A stretch of 64,000 bases of DNA. Origin: DASQUK01 sp963756425. GTDB lineage: Bacteria > Actinomycetota > Acidimicrobiia > Acidimicrobiales > VFJN01. Location: positions 124,001 to 188,000 of the forward strand of contig CAVWNW010000018.1 of NCBI GenBank assembly GCA_963756425.1, read 5' to 3'. Positions 1-8,525 of the stretch are shown piece after piece. The notes below the pieces were generated by a model, which did no database searches, had not been told where the DNA came from, and saw only the letters and a program-made list of their open reading frames with translations. A program made the translations under genes and the position numbers. How positions within the stretch are numbered: the stretch's first letter is position 1; every line of letters begins with the position of its first letter.

Positions 1-755
1 GCGCTCGCGCCCGAACGCCACATGAGACCAACTTCCGTAAAACCTGCGTCCCTCAACGCTGCAATGTGCCAGGCCGCCGGGGGCGAGAACTCTTCAGTCG
101 GATAGCCGGTCTCGAACACCAGTTGCCGCTGGGTCATTGCGGGCTGAAGCCCGGGATCGCGGAGTACCTGCTCCCACCAGGCATCCCAACGCGCCTGGCG
201 GCTATCCCTACCCGTCTGGCGTCGTTGCTCGATCTCAGCAAGTGCGGATCCGAGGCGCGGGAGTTCGGCCAACGGCATCTGCTCGGTGTGCGCCAGCACC
301 CCACCCAGCCGGACCAAGCCAGCGAGGTCGCTATACAGCCGCCGGACAGTGTTCTCGCTGAGCCAATGCAGCGCAGTCGCCGTGAGCACGGCATCGAACT
401 GGACCTCGGGCAGTCCGTCTGCCCACGCTGTGTTCTTCAGGTCAGTCTGCACGATCCGCACGCGGTCCTCGTCGGCGAACGTTGCCGACGCGATGGCGAG
501 CAGCACCGGATCGACGTCCACAGCGATCGAGCGCGCCCGTGGCAACCGATCGAGCAACCGGAGTGTGATCGTGCCCGGGCCACACGCCAGGTCGAGCACG
601 GTCGGGGACGTGCCAGCCATCGCCTCGACGACGTCGAGCAGGACGCGGAGCCGAAGCTCGCGGTCCGACACCAGGTCGTCTTCGAGCTGGTCCCACGATC
701 GCTGCCACGACTCAGCCCATCCCGGCGGGCACGGGGGCGATGGTAGGTCCGGCAC
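1..755 (-). CDS. Class I SAM-dependent methyltransferase (3' end outside window)
   Basis: The leftward frame opens with GTG at 755 (MPDLPSPPCPPGW) and stays open to the left edge, so the C-terminus is missing. Around residue 55 it has the glycine-rich SAM motif DLACGPGT, then an acidic AVDVDP strand end and the FDAVLTATALHW motif IV/post-IV region, as in small-molecule methyltransferases of the UbiE/trans-aconitate type. The start was chosen because no ATG in this frame precedes the conserved region. The substrate cannot be told from sequence. It stands alone, with about 150 bp of apparently non-coding DNA separating it from the kinase to its right. Confidence 0.75.
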   Translation of the reverse strand, partial: MPDLPSPPCPPGWAESWQRSWDQLEDDLVSDRELRLRVLLDVVEAMAGTSPTVLDLACGPGTITLRLLDRLPRARSIAVDVDPVLLAIASATFADEDRVRIVQTDLKNTAWADGLPEVQFDAVLTATALHWLSENTVRRLYSDLAGLVRLGGVLAHTEQMPLAELPRLGSALAEIEQRRQTGRDSRQARWDAWWEQVLRDPGLQPAMTQRQLVFETGYPTEEFSPPAAWHIAALRDAGFTEVGLMWRSGAS

Positions 756-904
756 GACAGAAGGCCCTTCATGACGCCGGCCGGTGGCGCGGGACGCGCA
801 AGTCTTCGTGCGCGGCTCGCAGCTGCATTCAGGATGGGTTGCGGAACCGTGGTCGTCCACGACTCTGCGCAAGGCCGGACGCTACCCTCACGCGGGACCG
901 GGCG

Positions 905-1693
905 TCAGACGTGGTCGAGCTCCCATAGTTTGATCCCGCCGAGGATGCCAGCGGCGTTGTCGACGAGTTCGACGCGATGACCCAGATCGACTGTGAGCTT
1001 CTTTGCGTTGCCGCCGCCGACGTAGAGCCGATCGATGTGCAGGAGCGCGTCGAACATCTCTACCGCGGCGAGGACGCGCTTGCTCCAGCGGCGGTTCCCG
1101 ATGCGGCGGCGAGTTCGGTTTCCGAGCTCGTCCTGGAACGTGCCGCGGCCGCGGAACGGCATGAGGGCCAGTTCGAGGTGCGGGGTGGGCGTGCCGTCAA
1201 GGAACGCTGCGGTTCCGAGCCCCGTGCCAAGGGTGAGCACCAGCTCGAGTCCTTCGCCCGAGATCACGGCGAGCCCATGCATGTCCGCGTCGTTCGAGAG
1301 GCGGGTCGGCTTCCCGAGCCGGCCCTCGAGTTCAGCCGCCAACGGGAAGCCTGCCCACGCTTCCACCAGCTTGCGGGACAGCGCGGTGCCGGGCCCGGCC
1401 TTGGTTGAGAGGTTGGGCGCAGTGAGCACCCGGCCGGCTCGAACGAAGCCTGGGAAGCCGATCGAGACGCGATCCCAGGGCGGAAGTTGGTGGGTAAGCC
1501 GGTCGAGCGCGCGGATCAGGACTCGAGGGGGGCACGGATACGGCGTCTGAGTGCGAACCCGATTGACGATCTTTTGGCCGTCAACGTCTAGGACCGACGC
1601 CTTGAGGCCCGTTCCGCCGATGTCGATCGCGAGCGTCGTCGGGCGGGTTCGCTGCTGTTCCGGCACCGACATCATCACTGTGCGCTCGGCCAT
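905..1693 (-). CDS. ppgK: ROK-family sugar kinase, polyphosphate-glucokinase-like
   Basis: This 262-residue cytoplasmic protein probably phosphorylates glucose using polyphosphate and/or ATP. The phosphate-1 motif AIDIGGTG is at residues 22-29, the catalytic-base region NDAD at 134-137 and the phosphate-2 motif LGTGLGT at 154-160. The C-x-C zinc motif of regulatory ROK repressors is absent, which fits the actinobacterial PpgK branch; the length also fits (250-270). The ATG at 1693 is preferred over 1723 because GAGG lies about 8 nt upstream. The gene symbol is by family resemblance; use of polyphosphate is not visible in the sequence. Confidence 0.7.
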   Translation of the reverse strand: MAERTVMMSVPEQQRTRPTTLAIDIGGTGLKASVLDVDGQKIVNRVRTQTPYPCPPRVLIRALDRLTHQLPPWDRVSIGFPGFVRAGRVLTAPNLSTKAGPGTALSRKLVEAWAGFPLAAELEGRLGKPTRLSNDADMHGLAVISGEGLELVLTLGTGLGTAAFLDGTPTPHLELALMPFRGRGTFQDELGNRTRRRIGNRRWSKRVLAAVEMFDALLHIDRLYVGGGNAKKLTVDLGHRVELVDNAAGILGGIKLWELDHV

Positions 1694-1791
1694 GCCACGA
1701 ACCTCGAGCCTACAGAACGGCATCGTCGGACACGCTGCGCCGTTCCACCTAACGCCGGCCGTGGACCAAGCGGTGGATCACGGGGGCCGGG

Positions 1792-2267
1792 TCATCGATA
1801 GACGTCGCGTCGGTCGGGCGTGTGGAGCCCAGCGGCCAGCCACCAGGCACCGTCGCGGCGGACGAGCACGAAGAGGGCAAGTTCGTCGAAGGCGTCAGCC
1901 CGTCCGGGCAGCTCCTCACTTCGCTCCGCGAGCGACGACCGGCGCACGTAGGCACTGGCTACGCCTTCGGCGACAAACCGGGCATGCTGAATCCCATAGC
2001 GCGAGCCGCCACCCTCGCCACGGTCCTGTCGATCACGGGCAGCGGCGAACATCCTCGAATGGATCGAGTGGATCTCGTCGTACCCGCTGACAATGCCCCA
2101 AAGGGGCTTCCCCACAGGACAAAGGGGCTTCCCCACAGGACGTCGCGGGCGAACTGCCTGTCAAACGTGTCGGCGTCCGAGGCGTCGATTGCGGCCTGGA
2201 GGCCCCCGACGAACTCCTCGATGGCCTCGGTGTCACCATCCAGCGCCAGCACCGGTCGTTCTGTCAT
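1792..2267 (-). pseudogene. SnoaL/DUF4440-like (NTF2 fold) gene broken by a frameshift
   Basis: The N-terminal part starts at ATG 2267 (MTERPVLALDGDTEAI) and runs to a DVLWGSPF block; the C-terminal part (GYDEIHSIHSRMF ... YVRRS ... DGAWWLAAG) is in a different frame. The frames must join near 2095, just after a 21-bp tandem duplication (2100-2120 and 2121-2141) that doubles the residues VLWGSPF. The intact family is about 140 residues with an NTF2-like fold, in polyketide cyclases, SgcJ-type proteins and many unassigned proteins. The reading is either a recent pseudogene or a sequencing indel. It is divergent from the TetR gene and shares its control region. Confidence 0.7.
2100..2141. repeat. 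21-bp perfect tandem duplication
   Basis: Two adjacent 21-bp copies (2100-2120 and 2121-2141) beginning AAAGGGGCTTCCCC lie inside the SnoaL-like gene. The length is a multiple of three, so the duplication alone would only add seven residues; the reading-frame break lies just beside it. Confidence 0.9.
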
Positions 2268-2295
2268 CTCGAGGGACGGGCGGAACGGCGAAGGT

Positions 2296-2309
2296 TTTGT
2301 GACCACAAA
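2296..2309. promoter_or_regulatory. Candidate TetR operator, TTTGTG-AC-CACAAA
   Basis: A perfect 6-bp inverted repeat with a 2-bp spacer lies midway between the SnoaL-like gene and the TetR gene. TetR regulators commonly bind palindromes in the divergent region beside their own gene. The role is inferred from position and symmetry. Confidence 0.5.
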
Positions 2310-2326
2310 GTTGGGGTACCCTCAAC
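2310..2326. promoter_or_regulatory. Second dyad upstream of the TetR start, centred on GGTACC
   Basis: GTTGGGGTACCCTCAAC is a near-perfect 17-bp dyad only 3 nt before the GTG at 2330. It directly adjoins the TTTGTG/CACAAA palindrome. It could be a second operator half or the core promoter of a nearly leaderless transcript. Confidence 0.4.
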
Positions 2327-2329
2327 ACT

Positions 2330-3007
2330 GTGTCGGCAAACGCGGATCGATCGATGACGCTGGTGGTGGCCCCGGAGCTGGGGCGGCGTGAGCGCAAGAA
2401 GATCCAGACGCGCGAGCTGATCGCCGAGACCGCCCGGAGGCTGTTCGCTGAGCGCGGGTTCGATCACGTCTCCATCGCCGAGATCGCCCGCCAGGCCGAT
2501 GTCTCGGAGACGACGGTCTTCAACCACTTCCCCACCAAGGAGGATCTCGTCTACTGGCGGATAAACACGTTCGAGGCAGAGCTGCTGGCCGCGATCCGCC
2601 AGCGAACCTCAGGCGAGTCGATCCTCACAGCCTTCGGTCGCTTCGTGCTCGCACCGCGTGGGCTGCTCGCCCAGACCGACCCAGACGCCGTCGAACAGCT
2701 CGCCGATCTCACCCGCATGCTCACCGAGAGCCCCGCCCTGCTCGTCCGTGAGCACGAGATCATGGCTCGCTACACCGAATCCCTCGCCGCGCTCCTCGCG
2801 GACGAGACACGGGCACGTCGCGGTGACGTCGCCCCGTGGGTAGCCGCCAACGCACTCATGGGTGTCCACCGAGCGCTCCTCACCTACACCAGAGGCCAGA
2901 TCGTTGCCGGCAGGCGCAACCCCTCCTTGGTCCGGGCGGTGCGCACCCAGGGTCGCAACGCGCTCGCGACGCTCGAACATGGCCTGGGCGACTACGGCGT
3001 CCGGTGA
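2330..3007 (+). CDS. TetR/AcrR family transcriptional regulator
   Basis: The 225-residue protein carries the N-terminal TetR DNA-binding domain (residues about 20-66: RELIAETARRLFAERGF, then SIAEIARQADVSETTVFNHF) and an all-helical ligand-binding C-terminal half of normal length. GTG 2330 is the only suitable start. It is divergent from the broken SnoaL gene and followed 37 nt later by an SDR gene on the same strand, so it probably represses itself, that SDR and perhaps the divergent gene through the two dyads at 2296-2326. The ligand is unknown. Confidence 0.9.
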   Translation: MSANADRSMTLVVAPELGRRERKKIQTRELIAETARRLFAERGFDHVSIAEIARQADVSETTVFNHFPTKEDLVYWRINTFEAELLAAIRQRTSGESILTAFGRFVLAPRGLLAQTDPDAVEQLADLTRMLTESPALLVREHEIMARYTESLAALLADETRARRGDVAPWVAANALMGVHRALLTYTRGQIVAGRRNPSLVRAVRTQGRNALATLEHGLGDYGVR

Positions 3008-3044
3008 GATCCGCAGCGCTGAAGACAGGAACGGAGGAGCATCG

Positions 3045-3851
3045 ATGACAACCCACCTCCCGCCGCGGGATGCCCCAGGTGCGGCCGGGATGGCGACCTA
3101 CCCGGACCTCGCAGGCAAAGTCGCGGTCGTCACCGGCGGCTCCCGGGGACTGGGCGCAGCTACCTGCCGTGCGCTCGCCGCCAACCATGCAAGGGTCGCA
3201 GTCAACGGGCGAGACCAAACCGCCATCGACGCGGTCGTCGCCGAGCTCCGCAACGGCGGCGCCGACGCGATGCCGGCACCGGCCGACTGCACCGACGCCG
3301 CGGCGCTCGAGGCGATGCGCGCCAACGTCGAGCAACAACTCGGCCCGGTCGACGTGCTGGCCGCTTTCGCCGGCGGCGGCCGCCAGCCCCAACCGATCCT
3401 CGACATCACCGAGGAGGAATGGAAGGCCGACGTCGACCGCAACCTGACCTCCACGTTCCTGACCGTCAAGGCCTTCCTCCCCGGCATGATCGAACACAAC
3501 CAAGGGTCGATCATCACCATGACGTCCGCCGCAGCCCGCAAGCCGGGCGGGGCGCCCATCGCCTACGCGGCAGCCAAGGCCGGCATCATCGCGTTCTCCC
3601 AACAGGTCGCCAACGAGGTCGGACCGGCGGGCGTGCGGGTCAACTGCCTCTCGCCGTCGACCGTCCTCAACGAACACATGGAACAGGCCATCCCGGCTGA
3701 GACACAACGCCAGATGGCCGCGATGTATCCACTGCGCCGGCTGGGCGTCCCCACTGACGTCGCCCAAGCCGCACTGTTCCTCGCCTCCGACGCGTCATCG
3801 TGGATAACAAGTGTCACCCTCGACATCGCAGGCGGCCAAGTCACGACCTGA
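3045..3851 (+). CDS. SDR family NAD(P)-dependent oxidoreductase
   Basis: This is a 268-residue classical short-chain dehydrogenase. The Rossmann motif TGGSRGLG lies at residues 30-37, the active-site Ser in ITMTSAA, the Tyr/Lys pair in YAAAK, and the C-terminal SWITSVTLDIAGG is typical of FabG-like enzymes. The NNAG motif is replaced by AFAGGG. ATG 3045 follows GGAGGAG with good spacing. It probably forms an operon with the TetR gene just upstream, suggesting ligand-controlled expression. The substrate is not predictable. Confidence 0.9.
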   Translation: MTTHLPPRDAPGAAGMATYPDLAGKVAVVTGGSRGLGAATCRALAANHARVAVNGRDQTAIDAVVAELRNGGADAMPAPADCTDAAALEAMRANVEQQLGPVDVLAAFAGGGRQPQPILDITEEEWKADVDRNLTSTFLTVKAFLPGMIEHNQGSIITMTSAAARKPGGAPIAYAAAKAGIIAFSQQVANEVGPAGVRVNCLSPSTVLNEHMEQAIPAETQRQMAAMYPLRRLGVPTDVAQAALFLASDASSWITSVTLDIAGGQVTT

Positions 3852-4115
3852 ACACCTTCCCAGGCGAACCGACCGGACATGATGCGCCCGCGAGCGAGGA
3901 AGAGGCGAATGCCACAATCCCCAGCGCGACGAATCCTCGAGCTTCCCGCCGGGTCAGCGTCACCGGCGTGCCGGCGAGAACGGGTACAGCAGGGTCTGCT
4001 CCTTCTCGAAGCCGCCATGGAGGTGAGCTATCGCAGGTAGATGACTTCGCCCACCACTACCGGTCTGATCGACGACAACCGCACAAGACTCGTCCACTCA
4101 CGAAGGGGAAGCGCC

Positions 4116-4640
4116 ATGGAGATCACCAACCTGGGGGCAGCAGAAGGTTTGCCGCCAGTTGACTGGGCCACCATCGTCGACAAGCTCGACGCCGGATCAG
4201 CACCGGCGCCGGACGCGCACAACGCGCGTACGACCTGGCTCACCACAATCAACGCGGACGGCAGCCCGCATGTGACCGCCGTCGGAGCCATCTGGCTCGA
4301 CGGGTCCTACTGGTTCCAGACGGGCTCCGGCACGCGGAAGCGCCGCAACGTCGAACGCGATCCGCGCTGCTCAATCGCCGTGTCGATCCTGGACGCCGAC
4401 GTCGTCATCGAGGGCGACGCGGCCCGAGTGACCGACACCGACGCCGTGGCGCGTGCTGCCAAGGCGTGGGCAGACGGTGGCTGGCCAGCGGAACCCGATG
4501 AAAGCGGGTCGGGAATCACCGCTCCCTTCAATGCGCCGTCGCAAGGACCACCGCCGTGGAACGTGTATCGCATCGAGCCACGATCGGCGACCGTGGTGCT
4601 CGGCACCGATCCCGGCGGCCTCACCCGCTTCGGCTTCTGA
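4116..4640 (+). CDS. Pyridoxamine 5'-phosphate oxidase-fold flavoprotein
   Basis: The 174-residue protein has the split-barrel flavin fold: TTWLTTINADGSPHVTAVGAIWLDG followed by a KRRNVERDP strand-helix and a VVIEGDAARVTD strand (split here for clarity of the motif order). These are the marks of PPOX-class FMN- or F420-binding reductases common in actinobacteria. ATG 4116 has GGGGAAG upstream and gives the usual N-terminus. The gene is monocistronic, with 264 bp upstream in which only a short CCGGC/GCCGG hairpin near 3962 is visible. The substrate is unknown; F420 rather than FMN is possible. Confidence 0.8.
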   Translation: MEITNLGAAEGLPPVDWATIVDKLDAGSAPAPDAHNARTTWLTTINADGSPHVTAVGAIWLDGSYWFQTGSGTRKRRNVERDPRCSIAVSILDADVVIEGDAARVTDTDAVARAAKAWADGGWPAEPDESGSGITAPFNAPSQGPPPWNVYRIEPRSATVVLGTDPGGLTRFGF

Positions 4641-5275
4641 CGCCAGCGATGCATCGCAGTGCACTCCGGCCAGACCGAACACACAGGCACGTCCTGCCCT
4701 GCTCCGCCAACCCCAGGTCTCGAGCAGTCGCCACTTCGATGACCCACCCTGGAGACACGCTCCCGGCCACGAGCAGCGCATCCCGCAACCCGGGTGAGAT
4801 CCGCGGGTCGAAGGGGGCAGCTTGCGGAGGCCCGGGTTGAGACCGTCGAAGGGAAGCGCAACGCCGCCGACTGCGCCGTATGGATAGGGACTCGCCGTCG
4901 AGGCCCGGGCGCGCCCGGTTGGCATCTCGAGTGCTCGGTGATGGCGATCGAGCCTCTCGGTAGGCAGGTGACGAGCAACGGATGCTGGACGCGGCGGAGC
5001 CGACGGCGTGCGCGGGCTTGTACCGAGCGTCGCTCCAAGGTGACCCATGACGCCGGATCCGCGGGTGCTCGGGCTAGGGGTAGCCGATCCATTTCGGACA
5101 GGTGTGGCACCAGAGCGAATGGGCCCTGAGACGTGCCACCTCTAGTGGGCGTAGAGCCACTCTCGTACCGCGTCGGTTGCCTGCGGCGCGGTTGACGTCG
5201 GCGTGTTCAGGTTCATCCTGGCGCAGCTGGCCACGGGCCACTCGACATGAAACGTCCACGTGCCAACGTGGGGCG
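4641..5275. other. 635-bp stretch without a recognisable gene
   Basis: No frame on either strand gives a protein that looks like a known family; the open frames here are rich in Arg/Ser/Pro, as expected of high-GC shadows. It contains a 9-bp inverted repeat CAACCCGGG (4786-4794) / CCCGGGTTG (4831-4839) and the hairpin at 5256-5271 before the GNAT gene. It may be decayed coding DNA. Confidence 0.5.
5256..5271 (+). promoter_or_regulatory. Hairpin CCACGT-GCCA-ACGTGG over the GNAT ribosome-binding region
   Basis: A perfect 6-bp stem with a 4-nt loop ends 4 nt before the ATG at 5276; its right arm contains the only G-rich stretch that could act as a Shine-Dalgarno site. It could restrain translation or act as an operator. 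This is inferred from position. Confidence 0.35.
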
Positions 5276-5818
5276 ATGGAACCCGAAGTCGAGTTCCGAA
5301 GGTTGGGCCGGACCGAGCTGTCGCGCGTCGTCGAGATCGACCGTCGAGAACGCATCGACGTGCTCTACGACCAGCACGGCAGCCAACTCGTCGCGCGGCA
5401 CGGCCACTGGAGCGCGTCGGTCTGGGACCCGGACGGTCACGGCGAACACTCCGTCGAGGCCAAGGTGAACACGCTCGAGCACTACGTCGACAGCGGCGGG
5501 ATCGCGCTCGGTGCGTTCGCCAGCGGACGGCTGGTTGGCATCGGTGTCGTTGTGCCACACCTTCGGCCCAGGATCGCGCAGCTGGCATTCCTCCACGTCA
5601 GCGCACCGTTGCGTGCGACGGGTATCGGCAGTCGTCTGTCCGAGCAGCTCGAGCAGATCGCCCGCACCGCAGGTGACTGCGACATGGTCGTCTCGGGGAC
5701 GCCATCGGGGAACACCGTGCGGTTCTACCTCGGTCGCGGCTTCCAGCCCATGGCGGAACCGTTGGCCGAGCTGTTCGAACTCGAGCCCGACGACGTGGCC
5801 ATGCGCAAGGTGCTTTGA
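5276..5818 (+). CDS. GNAT family N-acetyltransferase
   Basis: The 180-residue protein has the GNAT order: an N-terminal strand (FRRLGRTELSRVVEIDR), a central strand IALGAFASGRLVGIGVV, the strand-4 segment AQLAFLHVSAPLRATGIGSRL containing the acetyl-CoA pyrophosphate loop (R-x-x-G-I-G), and a C-terminal NTVRFYLGRGF motif. The substrate is unknown. ATG 5276 was chosen because conserved sequence begins right after it; longer in-frame starts give only Arg/Ser-rich sequence. A hairpin overlaps the ribosome-binding region. Confidence 0.85.
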   Translation: MEPEVEFRRLGRTELSRVVEIDRRERIDVLYDQHGSQLVARHGHWSASVWDPDGHGEHSVEAKVNTLEHYVDSGGIALGAFASGRLVGIGVVVPHLRPRIAQLAFLHVSAPLRATGIGSRLSEQLEQIARTAGDCDMVVSGTPSGNTVRFYLGRGFQPMAEPLAELFELEPDDVAMRKVL

Positions 5819-5947
5819 GCGCCCCGTCACCTTGGCGCTTGGTTCGGGAGCGTCCGCCTGCGAGGCGGTGACCAAGGCGCGCGTGTCTCCAAACGCCGGA
5901 TGGTGGACCCCGAGGACACCGGTTGGGTGAGGCATTCTTACGCGGTG

Positions 5948-6346
5948 ATGACAGACGACGACGGCGACCAGGTTGGCGGCTCGCTCTACCGCGGCGTCCC
6001 CTATGACTACAGCGCAGTCGCGCCACCAGGCGCCGTGTTGTTCACCGCGGGCGCGTGCCCCCTGGACGTCGACGGGCGGGTTACCGCCCCAGGGGACCAC
6101 CGCGAACAAGCCCGGATCGCGCTCGCAAACCTCCTCACCGTGCTCAACGCCCACGAGGCCGGACCCGAACACCTCGTGCGCACGACGATCTACGTTGTCG
6201 GCGACCGAGACGACCTTGTGCAGGCGTGGCACACCATCGCTAGCGGCCTCGCACCGTTCCGCCCGCCGAGCACCGTGGTTGGTGTGACCGTCCTCGGCTA
6301 TCCGGATCAGCTCGTCGAGATCGACGGCATCGCCGCCCTGCCCTGA
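5948..6346 (+). CDS. RidA/YjgF/UK114 family protein
   Basis: About 132 residues from ATG 5948; GTG 5945 or ATG 5900 are alternatives. Family features are YDYSAVAPPGAVLFTAG near the N-terminus, the EQARIALANLLTVL helix and VGVTVLGYPDQLVEID at the C-terminus. Rid proteins form trimers that hydrolyse reactive enamine/imine intermediates of PLP enzymes. The C-terminal Glu of the RidA active site is present (LVEID), but the substrate-binding Arg of true RidA is not clearly aligned (here VRTTIYV), so the Rid subgroup is uncertain. It is unlinked to amino-acid genes here. Confidence 0.8.
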   Translation: MTDDDGDQVGGSLYRGVPYDYSAVAPPGAVLFTAGACPLDVDGRVTAPGDHREQARIALANLLTVLNAHEAGPEHLVRTTIYVVGDRDDLVQAWHTIASGLAPFRPPSTVVGVTVLGYPDQLVEIDGIAALP

Positions 6347-6423
6347 GTACGGCGCGGCCTCACCGAGAAGCTCGGCGACTGTGAGACTCGGCACGCCGAT
6401 CAACCGCGTCCGGCGCGGCGAGG

Positions 6424-7278
6424 GTGTGTACATGTACCACCAGGGTCACTGCCGGCGTGCGGTTCGGCGACCGAAGTCATCGACCTCGGCGGCCGCCGCA
6501 TCTGGGCATACCCGCGAGCAGCCGGACGCGTAGCGTCGCCGCCATTCCTGCCCCGCACTGGTTCTGGCGCTTCATGTACGACCGCGAGAGCGCGGCCTGG
6601 GAACGGCGACGCGACGAGCCGGAGCATCGTGAGCTGGTCGAGCGGACCGCCGATGAGCTCGCGAACGTGGTTGCACCGCCCGGACCTGTAGCCGATCTCG
6701 GCTGCGGACCTGGCGCGCACGCGCTCGCACTCGCGCGGCGCGGTTATGACGTCGTCGGTGTCGACGGCTCACCTCGCATGGTCGCGGTCGCGCGGACACG
6801 AGCCGCGCGTGACAAGGTCAACGCGACGTTCGACGTGCACGACGTCAGCGCGCCGCTCCGCTTCGCCGACGCGTCGCTTGGAGGTGCCCTCGCAGTCCTC
6901 GTCCTGCAGCACCTCCCGCATCCCGCGGCCTTCATCGCCGAGATCCGGCGCTGCCTCCGGCCGGGCGGGCACCTGTTGATCACCGCTCCCACCCGCGACG
7001 GCACGTCGCCCACGTCCCAAAACCTGTACTGGCGGCTGCGCTCAGCCTGCTACCACCTCGTGCCCGGCGTCGTCCGCTTCTACGACACGAACTGCCTGCC
7101 TCGTCTAGTCGAGGACCAAGGCCTGACCGTCGTCGAGTGCAACCGCGAGCCCGGTCGCGTGAGCGTGTTGGCACGGCGAATGGCCACCCCGGATCTCTCG
7201 ACGGCGAGGGTGGCCGTCGAGGTGGGTGCTCATACTCCGTGCGCTACACGGGGCCCGGGGATGACCCTCGTGGGGTAG
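6424..7278 (+). CDS. Class I SAM-dependent methyltransferase
   Basis: The core begins near residue 45 (HWFWRFMYDRESAAWERRR) and holds motif I VADLGCGPGAHALAL, the acidic loop VVGVDGSPRM, motif IV ALAVLVLQHLPHP and post-IV CLRPGGHLLITAP, followed by a variable cap (YWRLRSACYHLVPGVVRFY). This matches methyltransferase-11 type enzymes. The start is uncertain: GTG 6424 gives an unusual Arg/Pro-rich 45-residue leader, while ATG 6574 removes residues that look conserved (HWFWRF). The gene ends 123 bp before a convergent quinone reductase, with a hairpin between them. Confidence 0.8.
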   Translation: MCTCTTRVTAGVRFGDRSHRPRRPPHLGIPASSRTRSVAAIPAPHWFWRFMYDRESAAWERRRDEPEHRELVERTADELANVVAPPGPVADLGCGPGAHALALARRGYDVVGVDGSPRMVAVARTRAARDKVNATFDVHDVSAPLRFADASLGGALAVLVLQHLPHPAAFIAEIRRCLRPGGHLLITAPTRDGTSPTSQNLYWRLRSACYHLVPGVVRFYDTNCLPRLVEDQGLTVVECNREPGRVSVLARRMATPDLSTARVAVEVGAHTPCATRGPGMTLVG

Positions 7279-7332
7279 CCGCTCCAGCGCCCAGTGCACC
7301 CGGCGTCCCGCGGTCAGCACATACCTCGCTTG

Positions 7333-7376
7333 GCGGGTCAGCGTATTGGCCGGGCCGCCACCGCCAACGGACCCGC
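7333..7376. terminator. Bidirectional hairpin between convergent genes
   Basis: GCGGGTC (7333-7339) pairs with GACCCGC (7370-7376), and an inner TTGGC/GCCAA stem (7346-7350, 7363-7367) stacks within it. It sits between a methyltransferase ending at 7278 and an oxidoreductase ending at 7401. There is no T-run, as is usual in actinobacteria. Confidence 0.5.
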
Positions 7377-7400
7377 TAAGACTGCCCGGCCCAAAGCCGG

Positions 7401-8324
7401 CTATCCACCTTCGATGATCCGGATGATCGTCTTTCCGGGAGTGCGCCGGTCCGGGGCAAACGCAGCAGGCGCCTCGGCTAGCGGGTGTACCGCCCCGACG
7501 GTCGGCTTGAGCCGTCCGTCCCTGAGCCGCTGAGCGAGGTCCGCGAGCCGGCAGCGGTCGGGTTCGACGACGAAGAACATGGCGCGCCCGTCCTTGGGCT
7601 GGACCGTGGGCACCCCGGCGATGGTGACGAGTGTGCCGCCGGCACGCACGAGCGCAGTCGATCTGGCGAGAATCTCACCACCTATCACGTCGAACACCAC
7701 GTCAACCTCGCCGGCGTCTTCCAGCTTGTCGGCCTGCAGGTCCAAGAAGGCGCTCACTCCAAAACCGAGAGCTGTCTCGCGGTCCGCGGCCCGGCCGGTG
7801 CCGATCACGAGGGCTCCCACCTCGCGGGCGAGCTGCACGGCGATCGAACCGACACCGCCCGCGGCGCCGTGGATCAGGACGGTCTGGCCCGTCGTGAGGC
7901 GAGCGTGGTCGATCAGCCCCTGCCATGCGGTCAGCCCGGAGATCGGCAGAGCGGCGGCCACGATGTGCTCGACGTCAGCCGGAAGCGGAGCGAGGTTGCG
8001 GGCTTCCACCGCGGTGTACTCGGCCAGGGAGCCGTTGCGGGACCAGTCGCTCAGTCCGAACACCCGCTGGCCGATGGTGAGGCCGGTGGTTCCGTACCCC
8101 AACTCAACGACGACACCCGACAGCTCGTGACCGGGCACGCTCGGCGTCCGGTCGTGCCCGGCGCGGTCGACCCATGTTGTCGGCCAGTCCAGCTCGCCGG
8201 GGGTGAACCCCCCGGCATGGACGGGCACGATGACATCGTTCTGGGCGGCGCGGGGGTAGGGCATGTCCGTCAGGGAGAGTCCACCGACGCCGGCATCGCG
8301 GTCTCGAACGGTGATGGCTTGCAT
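7401..8324 (-). CDS. Quinone reductase-like zinc-independent MDR oxidoreductase
   Basis: The 307-residue medium-chain dehydrogenase/reductase has a GroES-like N-terminal half (VPGHELSGVVVELG, GLTIGQRVFGL) and a Rossmann half with the quinone-reductase signature ALPISGLTAWQGL plus GAAGGVGSIAVQLAR for NADPH. Catalytic and structural zinc cysteines are absent, as in QOR/Zta1 enzymes. The length is normal. It is convergent with the methyltransferase on its left and stands alone. It likely reduces quinones or enones with NADPH. Confidence 0.9.
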   Translation of the reverse strand: MQAITVRDRDAGVGGLSLTDMPYPRAAQNDVIVPVHAGGFTPGELDWPTTWVDRAGHDRTPSVPGHELSGVVVELGYGTTGLTIGQRVFGLSDWSRNGSLAEYTAVEARNLAPLPADVEHIVAAALPISGLTAWQGLIDHARLTTGQTVLIHGAAGGVGSIAVQLAREVGALVIGTGRAADRETALGFGVSAFLDLQADKLEDAGEVDVVFDVIGGEILARSTALVRAGGTLVTIAGVPTVQPKDGRAMFFVVEPDRCRLADLAQRLRDGRLKPTVGAVHPLAEAPAAFAPDRRTPGKTIIRIIEGG

Positions 8325-8525
8325 GACAGCATCTTTCCGTACGGGGATTGTCGAACCGTGCCGACACGTCGCGGCCGATGCTGAAGCCCCCGTGCGATGC
8401 CGCCGCGTCGCTCACCACGCCAGGGTGCGGGTTTCTCGCCCGCGGTGTCGAGGGGACGCCTCATCGCCGTAACGTCGTGCGCGTGGCGCTGATGGTCCGC
8501 GCCATTCGGTTCGAGGAGGAGCACC

